Positions 44,883-53,799 of a stretch of 64,000 nucleotides of DNA are shown here, piece by piece. Both the position numbers and the translations under genes were made by a program. The notes below the pieces were generated by a model. That model was not told the origin of the DNA. It searched no databases and saw only the letters and a program-made list of their open reading frames with translations. Source of the stretch: Streptomyces sp. RPA4-2 (GTDB lineage: Bacteria; Actinomycetota; Actinomycetes; Streptomycetales; Streptomycetaceae); assembly GCF_012273515.2 (NCBI RefSeq), contig NZ_CP050975.2, forward strand, positions 2,356,001 through 2,420,000, read 5' to 3'. Position 1 is the first letter of the stretch; each line of letters begins with the position of its first letter.

Positions 44883-47800
44883 GGACGAGGCCAAGAAGAT
44901 CCTGCTGAAGCTGGGACTGTGGTGGCCGGACGCCAACTCCGGTTCCCTGCGGTCCGCGGCGACCGCGTGGCGTACCTTCGCCGACGCGGTCGACGACGTA
45001 CGGGGGCCGGTGCACACGAGCGCCTCCTCCCTCATCCACCACAACACCGGTGAATCGATAGACGCGTTCGCGAAGTTCTGGGACCGCTATGCCAAGGGCA
45101 AGGACGCCGGCTGGCTGAGCGACCTGGCCGGGTCCGCACGGGCGATGGCGACGGCGCTGGACAAGTTCGCGGACGCGATCGACGACGCCATCAACAAGCT
45201 CTGGACGCAGATCGGCATCGACGCCGCGGTGATCGCGGGCGGGGTGGCACTCGCCTTCTTCACCGCGGGCCTCGCCTCCGGAGCCGCCGTCGCGGCGGCG
45301 GACGCCATCATCGAGTTCGGCGCCACCATGGGCGTCGCCGTGTCCACCACCGTCGCCGAGATAGCGGCGGGCACCCTGGTCGCTGCCTCCTTCGGCGGGA
45401 TCGAGTCGGTCACCGTCGATCTCGCCGTCGCCCAGCCTCTGAAGATGGTCACCGGACTGCAGCAGGGCTTCAGCCTGGACGAGGTCAACCAGGCCGCCAA
45501 GGACGGCATGATCTTCGGCGGCGCGCTGGGCGCGGGCAGCGGCGTGCTCAAGGCGGGGGTGGAGGGCGCGTTCAGCGACACCACTCCCTTACTGCTGCGG
45601 CCGCCGTCGCTCCGCCCCGACCTCGTCGAGCTCGGACCGGCCGCGCGTACCGCCGACCGCACACCCTGCGTCGGCGAGCCGATCGACGTGGCGACGGGCG
45701 CCATGCTGATGACCCAGACCGACCTGACCCTGCCCGCCTCCCTCCCCCTCCTCTTCCAGCGCACCCATCTGTCCTCCTACCGTGGCGGTGTCTGCTTCGG
45801 CCCCACCTGGACGTCGACCCTCGACGAGTGCGTGCAGATCGACGGCGAGGGTGTCGTCTTCGCGGCGGCGGACGGCATGCGGCTCGTCTATCCCGTACCG
45901 GAGCCGGACGTGGCGACGCTCCCGGTGAAGGGCGCGCGCTGGCCCCTGCGCTGGGACGGCAAACCGGACGGCGTCATGACGATCACCGACCCCCGCTCCG
46001 GCGTCGTGCGCACCTTCAGCACCCCCTTCTCCTCGGGCTCCTTCGGTGTCGTCCATCTGCCGCTGGACTCCTGGAGCGACCGCAACGGCGCGCGGATCGA
46101 CGTCGAACGCGACGAGGAGGGCGTGCCGTTCGGCATCCGCCACTCCGGTGGCTACTACCTGGCCGTCGACACCCGGGGCCCCCGCGTCACCGCCCTGCGT
46201 CTGCTCGACGAACCGCCCTCCCGCTACGGCCCCGACGGCCCGGTGGGCGACGGCACGCTCGTCATGCGGTACGGCTACGACCCGTCCGGCAACCTCACCG
46301 AGGTGATCGACTCCAGCGGTGAACCGCTGCGGTTCACCTACGACGACCAGGGCCGGATGACGCGGTGGACCGACCGCAACGGGACCTGGTTCTCGTACGT
46401 CTACGACGAGCGCGGGCGGGTCGTCCGCACCGAGGGTGTCGACGGCATCCTGTCCGGCACGCTGACGTACGACGACGCCGCCTCCACGACGACGTACACC
46501 GATTCCCTCGGCCACGTCTCCGGCCATCGGTTCAACTCCGAGGGCCTGGTCGTCGAGGAGACGGACCCGCTGGGGCACGTCACCCGCACGGAGTGGGACG
46601 AGTGGGGTGCGGGGCCCCGCTCGGTCACCGATCCGCTGGGCCGTACGACCCGGTACGCCTACGACGGCGCCGGGAATCTCACCGGGCTCACGCTTCCGGA
46701 CGGGTCGGTGGCCGGGGCCGTCCACGACGCGCACGGCCTGCCGACGGAGGTCCTCGAACCGGGTGGGGCGATCTGGCGGCACACCTACGACGAGCGCGGC
46801 AACCTGCTGGCGACCACCGACCCGGCCGGCGCCGAGACCCGGTACACATACGACGAGTCGGGCCGTCGGACGTCCGTCACGGACGCGCTCGGCCACACCC
46901 GCACGACGGCCCACGACGCGGCCGGGCTGCCCGTCGCCCTCACCGACGAACTGGGTCACACGACGTCCGTGCGCCGGGACTCCTTCGGCCGCGTCGTCGA
47001 GGTGACCGATCCACTGGGCCACACCACGCGCATGGGCTGGACGACCGAGGGCAGGCCTGCCTGGCGCGAACAAGCGGACGGCACGCGGGAGTCGTGGACC
47101 TGGGATGCCGAGGGCAACCTCCTCGCCCATACCGATACCGCGGGGAACACGACTCACCGCACCACCGGTCACTTCGACGTTGCCGCCGCCCGGACCGACC
47201 CGGACGGTGCGGCTCACACGTTCACCTACGACACCGAGCTACGGCTGACCGGCGTCACCAACCCGCAGGGGCTGACCTGGTCGTACACCTACGACGCGGC
47301 CGGCCGCCCGACGGCGGAGACCGACTTCGACGGTCGTACCCTCACCTACACGCACGACGCCGCGGGCGGTCTGCTGTCCCGCACCAACGGCGCCGGGGAG
47401 ACGTTGAGCTTCACCCGGGACGCACTCGGCCGGGTGACGGAGCAGGCAGACGACACGGGCACCGTCACGAGGTACACGTACGGTCCGGACGGTCACCTCG
47501 CGCACACCGCCAACGCGGATGCCGACCTCACCGTAGAGCGCGACGCGCTCGGCCGTGTTCTCGCCGAAACCGTCAACGGCCGCACGACCACGCACGCCTA
47601 CGACGCTCTCGGACGGCGTACCCGGCGCCGCACCCCGAGCGGCGTCACTTCGCGATGGACGTACGACCCCGCCGGGCGACCGGCCGAGCTCCGGGTCGCG
47701 GACGGGGAGCTGCGGTTCGCCTACGACGCGGCCGGACGCGAGACACGTCGCCTCATCGGCACGGACACAGCCCTCTCCCAGAGCTGGGACGCGAGCGACC

Positions 47801-49152
47801 GCCTCACCACCCAGTCGCTGACGACACGGGGCGCCGTGGAGGCGGACCTCCTGCTCCAGCACCGCGCCTACGCCTACCGAGCCGACGGCTACGTCACCGA
47901 GGTCCGCGAACTCACCACCGGCACCCGCCGCTACGACCTCGATGTCATGGGGCGGGTCACGGGCGTGCGCGGTCACGGATGGACCGAGACCTATGCGTAC
48001 GACGCGTCGGGCAACCTCACCCACGCCTCGGCGCCGGCCCACGACGCGACCGGCGACCACGTGTCCGAAGGGACCCTCGTCCGCCGCTCCGGCCGCACCT
48101 CGTACGCGTACGACGAGCAGGGCCGCCTGGTACGCAGGGTCCGCAAGCTGCTCAACGGGCAGCAGCGCGTCTGGACGTTCGCCTGGAACGCCGAGGACCG
48201 TCTCACCGAGGCCACCACACCGGACGGCGAGCGCTGGCGCTACGCCTACGATCCGCTCGGTCGCCGCATGTCCAAGTACCGTCTCGGCGACGACGGCACA
48301 GAGGCCGATCGCACGGACTTCACCTGGGACGACACCCGTCTCGCCGAACAGCGAGCCGCTGACGGCAGGGTCGCCACCTGGGACTACGCACCCGGCACAC
48401 ACCGTCCGCTCGCCCAGACCACGCACAGACCCGCGGAGATTGCCCCGGGCGCCTCGTTCCTCGCCCGGCTCGCCGAGGACACGACGGCCGACCGCACCGT
48501 CCGCTTCCACGCCGTCGTCACGGACTCGGTCGGTACCCCGGCCGAACTCGTCTCCACCGACGGCGACGTGGCCTGGCAGCGCCGTACCACCCTCTGGGGA
48601 ACCCGATATCCCGCCCCCACGGACGACCGTGAGTCCGTGGACTGCCCGCTCCGGTTCCCGGGCCAGTACGCGGACCCCGAAACCGGCCTGCACCACAACT
48701 TCCACCGGTACTACGACCCGGAGACCGCGCGGTATGTCTCGTCCGACCCGCTCGGTCTGGACGCCGGCCCGAACCCGTACTGGTACGGCCCGCATCCGCT
48801 GACCTGGATCGACCCCTACGGGCTGGCGCTCTGCCGCACCGCTCCGAGGATGGAGGACGGTAACCCCAAGGAGGGCTGGCAGCACATCGACGAACGTCAC
48901 ATCGCGGGTACCGCGAACGGCGGCCACGGCGATCTCCTGCCTCCGTCGACCACACGCGCCCAGGTGGAGAAGGCCGCGGAGACGATGATCGAGAAGGGCA
49001 CGCGGGTCTCCGATCCCGCGCGCCGGATGCAGACCTATGAGAAGAGGATGATCGTGAACGGAATGCGGGCCCGGTACCGCCTGGTCGTCGACTCGGACGA
49101 CGGGAACCGCATCATCACCTTCTTCCCGGTAGGAAAGAGCTACACCCCGTGA
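44866..49152 (+). CDS. RHS-repeat polymorphic toxin with N-terminal WXG-like and C-terminal nuclease-like domains
   Basis: The 1428-residue protein begins with a helical WXG/LXG-type domain (1 to about 110) and a hydrophobic helical pair (about 115-185). A DUF6531-like start of the RHS barrel follows (CVGEPIDVATGAMLMTQTDL, near 267), then dozens of YD repeats (Y-D-x-x-G-x-L/R) to about 1290. The autoproteolytic core end is YYDPETARYVSSDPLGLDAGPNP. After DPYGL, a 108-residue tip (from 1321) ends RIITFFPV and has HIDERH and GGHGDLLP; it resembles EndoU/BECR RNase toxins. Codon 242 (45589-45591) is TTA. GTG start at 44866, or at 44872. Confidence 0.88.
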   Translation: MPVSVEDEAKKILLKLGLWWPDANSGSLRSAATAWRTFADAVDDVRGPVHTSASSLIHHNTGESIDAFAKFWDRYAKGKDAGWLSDLAGSARAMATALDKFADAIDDAINKLWTQIGIDAAVIAGGVALAFFTAGLASGAAVAAADAIIEFGATMGVAVSTTVAEIAAGTLVAASFGGIESVTVDLAVAQPLKMVTGLQQGFSLDEVNQAAKDGMIFGGALGAGSGVLKAGVEGAFSDTTPLLLRPPSLRPDLVELGPAARTADRTPCVGEPIDVATGAMLMTQTDLTLPASLPLLFQRTHLSSYRGGVCFGPTWTSTLDECVQIDGEGVVFAAADGMRLVYPVPEPDVATLPVKGARWPLRWDGKPDGVMTITDPRSGVVRTFSTPFSSGSFGVVHLPLDSWSDRNGARIDVERDEEGVPFGIRHSGGYYLAVDTRGPRVTALRLLDEPPSRYGPDGPVGDGTLVMRYGYDPSGNLTEVIDSSGEPLRFTYDDQGRMTRWTDRNGTWFSYVYDERGRVVRTEGVDGILSGTLTYDDAASTTTYTDSLGHVSGHRFNSEGLVVEETDPLGHVTRTEWDEWGAGPRSVTDPLGRTTRYAYDGAGNLTGLTLPDGSVAGAVHDAHGLPTEVLEPGGAIWRHTYDERGNLLATTDPAGAETRYTYDESGRRTSVTDALGHTRTTAHDAAGLPVALTDELGHTTSVRRDSFGRVVEVTDPLGHTTRMGWTTEGRPAWREQADGTRESWTWDAEGNLLAHTDTAGNTTHRTTGHFDVAAARTDPDGAAHTFTYDTELRLTGVTNPQGLTWSYTYDAAGRPTAETDFDGRTLTYTHDAAGGLLSRTNGAGETLSFTRDALGRVTEQADDTGTVTRYTYGPDGHLAHTANADADLTVERDALGRVLAETVNGRTTTHAYDALGRRTRRRTPSGVTSRWTYDPAGRPAELRVADGELRFAYDAAGRETRRLIGTDTALSQSWDASDRLTTQSLTTRGAVEADLLLQHRAYAYRADGYVTEVRELTTGTRRYDLDVMGRVTGVRGHGWTETYAYDASGNLTHASAPAHDATGDHVSEGTLVRRSGRTSYAYDEQGRLVRRVRKLLNGQQRVWTFAWNAEDRLTEATTPDGERWRYAYDPLGRRMSKYRLGDDGTEADRTDFTWDDTRLAEQRAADGRVATWDYAPGTHRPLAQTTHRPAEIAPGASFLARLAEDTTADRTVRFHAVVTDSVGTPAELVSTDGDVAWQRRTTLWGTRYPAPTDDRESVDCPLRFPGQYADPETGLHHNFHRYYDPETARYVSSDPLGLDAGPNPYWYGPHPLTWIDPYGLALCRTAPRMEDGNPKEGWQHIDERHIAGTANGGHGDLLPPSTTRAQVEKAAETMIEKGTRVSDPARRMQTYEKRMIVNGMRARYRLVVDSDDGNRIITFFPVGKSYTP

Positions 49153-49598
49153 TCACTGTGCGGTTCACCGTCAGGCCCGGTCAGGGCGACCCCAGTGGCT
49201 TCGACCTGGGTGACATGTCCGTCGCCGGGGATCTGGGTACGGCCGACTCGGCGGGCCGTACCCCCGACCGGGGCATGATGATCTACCTCTCGGTGACACA
49301 GCTGCTGGACAGCCTCCCCGCGCTTCTGCGCGGCAGTGCCAGAACGCTCGCCTTCACCGGTGTCGACACCTCGTTCGGCCTCTCCTTCCGACGGAACAAG
49401 GACGGGGTCTCCGTCTCCTCCGAGGACGGCGTCATCGCCCGCACGACGCCGGACGAACTCGCCTCGGCGGTTCTGGGCGCGGCCGAAGCGCTGGCCCTCA
49501 CCCTGCCCACCGGGGATCCGGCCGCGTCCGACTACGCGGACGCCCTGGCGGCATTTCGTCCGCTCGTGTCACGGCACGGTCCCGGCGGCGGTCATTGA
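49149..49598 (+). CDS. Putative immunity protein for the RHS toxin
   Basis: The 149-residue protein begins on the stop of the toxin gene (GTGA overlap), the position of cognate immunity genes. It is soluble with no signal peptide, with a beta-rich first half and a helix near 110-135. I recognise no family. Immunity function is inferred from position and coupling only. Confidence 0.6.
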   Translation: MITVRFTVRPGQGDPSGFDLGDMSVAGDLGTADSAGRTPDRGMMIYLSVTQLLDSLPALLRGSARTLAFTGVDTSFGLSFRRNKDGVSVSSEDGVIARTTPDELASAVLGAAEALALTLPTGDPAASDYADALAAFRPLVSRHGPGGGH

Positions 49599-49617
49599 TG
49601 TGGAGAGAGACGAACCG

Positions 49618-50715
49618 TCACGGGCACCAGTCGCCGAGGTACGCCTCACGGGTCGCCGACTCGGCCTCCGCGGGGCTCAGTTGGGGCCGGTTCGGCGGGA
49701 CGCTGATCACCGCCCCGGGTCCGGAGTTGCGGTACTCGGCGAACCGCTGGCTCTGCCACGGGTAGGTGTCCGACATGTTGGCGTAGGGCACGACCGCGTC
49801 GATCCCGGCGGTGAGCCGGGTGTCGCGGACGGTGAGCATGGGCCGGGCGGTGGTGTCCGAGCCGGGCACCCAGGGGCGGGCCAGCTTGTAGTACGCGTCC
49901 GGGGCCTCGCTGCTGACCCGGCCATGGGTGACCAGGTAGCCGCGCGGGTCGGCGCGCGCGGTGGAGGGGGCGAAGACGAAGCCGTACGGGGCCCCGGCCA
50001 GGTCCGTACGGCTCAGGGCGCGGAAGTGGCAGCGCTCGAAGACGGCGGTCGCCCGGCCGAAGACGAAGTCCACGTCACCCTCGACGTAACAGCCGCGGTA
50101 GTACTGCCGGGCGAAGGTGCCCAGCGCCATGGAGTCGGCGTACAGCGTGTCCTGGTGCCCCAGGAACCGGCACCCCACGAAGGCCGAACGGTCGCCCTGC
50201 ACCTTGACGGCGACCGCCTGGGTGCCGGTGATCCCGGGGTGGTCGGCGCGCAGCCAGTCGTTGGCGAAGGTGATCCGGCGGGCGGTGAAGCCGTCGGCCT
50301 GCACGGTCGTGGTGGCCGACCCGGTCGTGCCGTAGGTGCCGCCGCCGGGCTTCGGTGTGCCGGCCGCGTTGTCGTACACGACGACGACGTCCCGCGGGTC
50401 CCCGGAGGCGCCGATCCAGGTCATCTCCGTACGGTCGGCGCCGACGGCCACCGTCTCGCGGTAGGTGCCCGGGGCGAGGACCAGCGTGTATCCGCTCCCG
50501 CCCGCCGCGTCCACGGCGGCCTGGACGGTGGTGTGGTCGCCGCGCCCGCCCGGATGCACGTACAGGGTGCGGGCGGTGAGGCGGGCGGAGGGCGAACCGT
50601 AGCGTCCGAACGGTGACCGGGTCGCCGCGCGGGCGGGTGCCGCGAGCGCCGGAGCCAGTACGGCCCCGACGCCCGCGGCGACGAACGTCCTTCTGCTGAA
50701 CGGGACTTCGGCCAT
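49618..50715 (-). CDS. Secreted pectinesterase (CE8), Tat exported
   Basis: The 365-residue protein demethylates pectin outside the cell. The N-terminus has a twin-arginine signal (SRRTFVAAG, then a hydrophobic run and a cleavage region PARAA). CE8 blocks are in place: GTYRETVAV, QAVAVKVQGDRSAFVGCRFLGHQDTLYAD with the first catalytic Asp, and GDVDFVFGRATAVFE with the second. The start at 50715 is two bases from the pectate lyase stop, so both are one transcript. Confidence 0.93.
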   Translation of the reverse strand: MAEVPFSRRTFVAAGVGAVLAPALAAPARAATRSPFGRYGSPSARLTARTLYVHPGGRGDHTTVQAAVDAAGGSGYTLVLAPGTYRETVAVGADRTEMTWIGASGDPRDVVVVYDNAAGTPKPGGGTYGTTGSATTTVQADGFTARRITFANDWLRADHPGITGTQAVAVKVQGDRSAFVGCRFLGHQDTLYADSMALGTFARQYYRGCYVEGDVDFVFGRATAVFERCHFRALSRTDLAGAPYGFVFAPSTARADPRGYLVTHGRVSSEAPDAYYKLARPWVPGSDTTARPMLTVRDTRLTAGIDAVVPYANMSDTYPWQSQRFAEYRNSGPGAVISVPPNRPQLSPAEAESATREAYLGDWCP

Positions 50716-50717
50716 GG

Positions 50718-52034
50718 TCAGCAGACCTTGCCGGCGCCCGCGCGGTGGTCCACGATCCCCGGCACCGCCCTCGGCGGATCGACCCGGGTCCGCAGGGCCG
50801 GTGTCCAGCCGGCGCCGGACTGCAGCGTCTCGGACGGGATCTCCGCGTTGTGCACGGCGATCAGGTCCGTCGCCACCCCGTTGACGTAGTTGTCTCTGGC
50901 GGTGAGCGGCGCCTCCTTCCACTTCTTCAGGACGGTCGCCGCGCTGATCCCGCCGGGGAGGGTGAACGCGTTGTGCTCGGCGACGAGTTGGGACTCCATG
51001 CCGATGCCGTAGCTGTAGGAGAAGCCGTCGCCCGCGACGAAGTGGTTGTTGTACGAGTCCACCTGGCCGAAGCGGACGCGCGGCGCGCGCTCGACCAGGT
51101 TCGAGAAGAGGTTGTGGTGGAAGGTCACCTTGAGGTGGCCCCGGTCGACCGCGGCCGTGGAGGCGCTGTCGCTGTTGCCGACCAGGATCGTCTTGTCGTG
51201 GTCGGTGAACACGTTCCAGGAGGCGGTCACGTAGTCCGCGCCCTTGACGATGTCCAGCTCGCCGTCGTGCTGCTCGTAGATCCGGCCGAAGTACGAGGGC
51301 AGCGAGCTGTCGGGGTGGTCCCCGTCGGTGAAGGTGTTGTGGTCCAGCCAGACGTGGGTGGATCCGTAGACCACCGCGCTGTCGTACTCGGAGTTCCAGT
51401 TGCCGACGGCCGTGTCCGTCGGGTCCCACTGCGGGAAACAGTCCAGCGGGCTCTCGAAGGTGAGGTTGCGGACGATGACGTTGTCCACGGCCTCGATCTG
51501 GAGGCTGGCGCCCTTGAAGCCCGCGTTCCTGCCGACGCCGATGAGGGTGGTGTCCGCGGGGATGTCCACCTTGATGGCGGTGGCCTGGCGGGCGGCGGAG
51601 GCGCGGCGCAGGCCTTCGGGGCTGTCGTCGGGCTCGGCTTCCAGGTTGGTGCCGTAACCCCAGTTCTCCGGCGCGTACTTCCGCAGATAGGCGTCGAAGT
51701 CGTAGCCCGGCACGGCGAAGGAGTCGCAGCCCTCGGCGGCGGCGTCGATCACGCCCTTCACCCTGATGATCCTCGGAGCGGTGGAGCCGTCGTTCAGCGC
51801 GGCCTTGAACTCGGCCCAGTTGGTGACGGTGTGGACGTGCGCGGCGTCGGCGGCGGCACCTCCGGTGGTGCCGGTGGTGGCGGAGCCCCAGCCGTCGCCG
51901 GCGGGGAGGGTCTGGCGGCCGGGGTCGCGGGGCCGCGTCTGGGCCTGGGCGGTGGTGCCGGTGGCGGCCAGGACGAGGGCGGTACATCCGGCCAGCGCGG
52001 TAATGGCGCGTGCATGACATTGGTTGATGATCAC
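50718..52034 (-). CDS. Secreted pectate lyase (PL1)
   Basis: The 438-residue enzyme cleaves polygalacturonate by beta-elimination. A signal peptide (GTG start, Ala-rich core, cleavage at about QAQT) precedes the right-handed beta-helix. Ca2+ and catalytic blocks of PL1 are visible: STHVWLDHNTFTDG, HLKVTFHHNLFSNLVERAPRVRFG (catalytic Arg). The GTG at 52034 has GAGAG upstream. A 255-base gap with tandem repeats separates it from the sugar-binding protein gene. Confidence 0.94.
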   Translation of the reverse strand: MIINQCHARAITALAGCTALVLAATGTTAQAQTRPRDPGRQTLPAGDGWGSATTGTTGGAAADAAHVHTVTNWAEFKAALNDGSTAPRIIRVKGVIDAAAEGCDSFAVPGYDFDAYLRKYAPENWGYGTNLEAEPDDSPEGLRRASAARQATAIKVDIPADTTLIGVGRNAGFKGASLQIEAVDNVIVRNLTFESPLDCFPQWDPTDTAVGNWNSEYDSAVVYGSTHVWLDHNTFTDGDHPDSSLPSYFGRIYEQHDGELDIVKGADYVTASWNVFTDHDKTILVGNSDSASTAAVDRGHLKVTFHHNLFSNLVERAPRVRFGQVDSYNNHFVAGDGFSYSYGIGMESQLVAEHNAFTLPGGISAATVLKKWKEAPLTARDNYVNGVATDLIAVHNAEIPSETLQSGAGWTPALRTRVDPPRAVPGIVDHRAGAGKVC

Positions 52035-52221
52035 GGTGCGGCTCTCACTTTCCGGTGGGAGGAGGGGGGCGGGAGGGGCAAAAGGGCCGTACGGGGAATC
52101 CGCGCGGACCCGTCGTGGCCGTGGGCCGCGGGACAACCCGTGCAGGGCAGTCCCGCGCCCCCGGACCGGCCCCGCACGGACCGCCCGGCGCGGCGACCCG
52201 CCGAGCGGACCGGTGCGGCGG

Positions 52222-52288
52222 ACCGGCGGAACGATCGGCGCGGCGAACCGGCGAACCGGCGGAGCGATCGGCGCGGCGGACCGGCCGA
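52222..52288. repeat. Two 33-34 bp imperfect tandem repeats upstream of the pectate lyase gene
   Basis: Unit 1 (52222-52254) and unit 2 (52255-52288) share the order ACCGGCGGA, CGATCGGCGCGGCG, ACCGGC with few changes. They lie just past the stop of the sugar-binding protein gene. No function is apparent. Confidence 0.55.
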
Positions 52289-52289
52289 A

Positions 52290-53627
52290 CTAGTGATGCG
52301 CCTTCCAGTCCGCCTGCGCCTTGTTGAGCTGGTCGGCCAGCGTGTCCAGGAAGTCCTTCGCGCTCATCTTCCCGAGCAGCAGCTTCTGGAAGTTGGGTTC
52401 GTTGTCGGCCTTGGAGATGGTGTTCCAGTCGGGCAGGTAGTACGGCAGCTGCACGATCTTGGTGTCGGCGCCGTTGAGCGCCTCCGCGGCCAGCTTGGTC
52501 GGCTCGGCCTGCTGGATCCAGGCGTCCTTCGCGGCGTCGGTGTTCGCCGGGACCTGGCCCGCGGACTCGTTGAACTTGGAGTTCTCCGCGGCCGAGACCG
52601 CGAACTCGATGAACTTCCAGGCCGCCGACTTGTTCTTGCCGGACTTGAACAGGCTCAGCCCGTCGACCGGGTTGGACACCTGCACCCGCGTGCCGTCGTC
52701 CTGCGTGGGGTTCGGGATGCCCCTGAACTTCCCCGCGCCCAACGCCTTCAGGTGGTCCTGGTAGGAGCCGAGGTTGTGGCTCAGCATGCCGATGCTGCCG
52801 CTGTCCCACTGGGCGACCATCTTGGCGAAGTCGTTGTTGACGTCGGCGGACGGGGTGTCCTTCTTGTACAGGGCGATGTACTTCTCCAGGGCCGCCACGT
52901 TCTTCGGGTCGTTGACGGTGGTCTTGTCCCCGTTCCAGAACGAGGTGAGGCCCGTCTGGCCGTACACCGCGTCCAGGGCCGGGGCGATGGCCCCCTCGCC
53001 GCCTCGGATGGTGAAGCCGAACCGGTTCCCGCCCTTGTCGGTGAGCTTGTCGGCGGCCTCGTAGAACTTCGCCCAGGTGGTCGGCGCGTCCAGGCCGGCC
53101 GACTTGAAGAGGTCGGTGCGGTACCACAGCGTGCCGTTGTTCGCGGAGGTCGGCACCTGGTAGAGCTTGCCCGCGCCGCCGGCGGCCCGGCTGACGTCGA
53201 GCAGATTCTGGCTCAGCCTGCCCTTCAGCGGGCTCTTCTCCAGGCGGCTGTCCAGTGGGTCCAGCGCGCCCTGGACGGCGACCTCGGCGAGCATCGCGGT
53301 ACCCACACCGCCGACGTCGGGCAGACCGCCGCCCTGGATGGCGGTGTCGTACTTCGACTGGGCGCTCGCCGCGGGAATGCCCACGTAGTCGACCTTGATG
53401 TCCGGGTACTTCTTCTCGAAGTCCGCGATGATCTGCTTCCAGATGTCGGTGCGGACACCGCCGTTGTTGTCCCAGAAGGTGATCTCGCCCTTGCCCGAGC
53501 CCTCGTCGCCCTTGTCCCCCGCCGCCCCGCTGCCGTTGTCGCCGCAGGCGGTGGCGGTGAGCGCGAGCACGGAACCCAGGGCGACGGCCAGCGCGGAACG
53601 CCTGGTTCTGTGGATGCTGATCTTCAT
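52290..53627 (-). CDS. Sugar ABC transporter, substrate-binding lipoprotein
   Basis: The 445-residue family 1 solute-binding protein has a lipoprotein signal with lipobox LTATAC, then a Gly/Asp linker. The mature part shows ITFWDNNGG, PDVGGVGTAMLAE and WKFIEFAVSAAEN, typical of carbohydrate binders. It is transcribed from its own promoter region with an AAGCGCTT operator at 53734, and should feed the permease pair at 57.4-59.2 kb. Ligand probably a pectin-derived sugar or oligosaccharide. Confidence 0.92.
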   Translation of the reverse strand: MKISIHRTRRSALAVALGSVLALTATACGDNGSGAAGDKGDEGSGKGEITFWDNNGGVRTDIWKQIIADFEKKYPDIKVDYVGIPAASAQSKYDTAIQGGGLPDVGGVGTAMLAEVAVQGALDPLDSRLEKSPLKGRLSQNLLDVSRAAGGAGKLYQVPTSANNGTLWYRTDLFKSAGLDAPTTWAKFYEAADKLTDKGGNRFGFTIRGGEGAIAPALDAVYGQTGLTSFWNGDKTTVNDPKNVAALEKYIALYKKDTPSADVNNDFAKMVAQWDSGSIGMLSHNLGSYQDHLKALGAGKFRGIPNPTQDDGTRVQVSNPVDGLSLFKSGKNKSAAWKFIEFAVSAAENSKFNESAGQVPANTDAAKDAWIQQAEPTKLAAEALNGADTKIVQLPYYLPDWNTISKADNEPNFQKLLLGKMSAKDFLDTLADQLNKAQADWKAHH

Positions 53628-53731
53628 TGGTCGGCTCTCTTCTTCTGGTTCCAACAGGGTTGCGGGGTCTGGTCGGTCACGGTCCGCCGGTGCGGGCGGC
53701 ACCGGCTCCGGATGTCCGGTACGCGGTAACA

Positions 53732-53743
53732 GAAAGCGCTTGC
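53732..53743 (-). promoter_or_regulatory. LacI-type operator upstream of the sugar-binding protein gene
   Basis: GAAAGCGCTTGC has the palindromic core AAGCGCTT (53734-53741), the form bound by LacI/GalR-family repressors. A near-identical site stands before the permease genes at 59335-59346. Confidence 0.55.
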
Positions 53744-53799
53744 TCAGGAGATGCGGCACTGCGGCTCCCAACAGGCTCACGGGTGGCGGTGGATGACCC

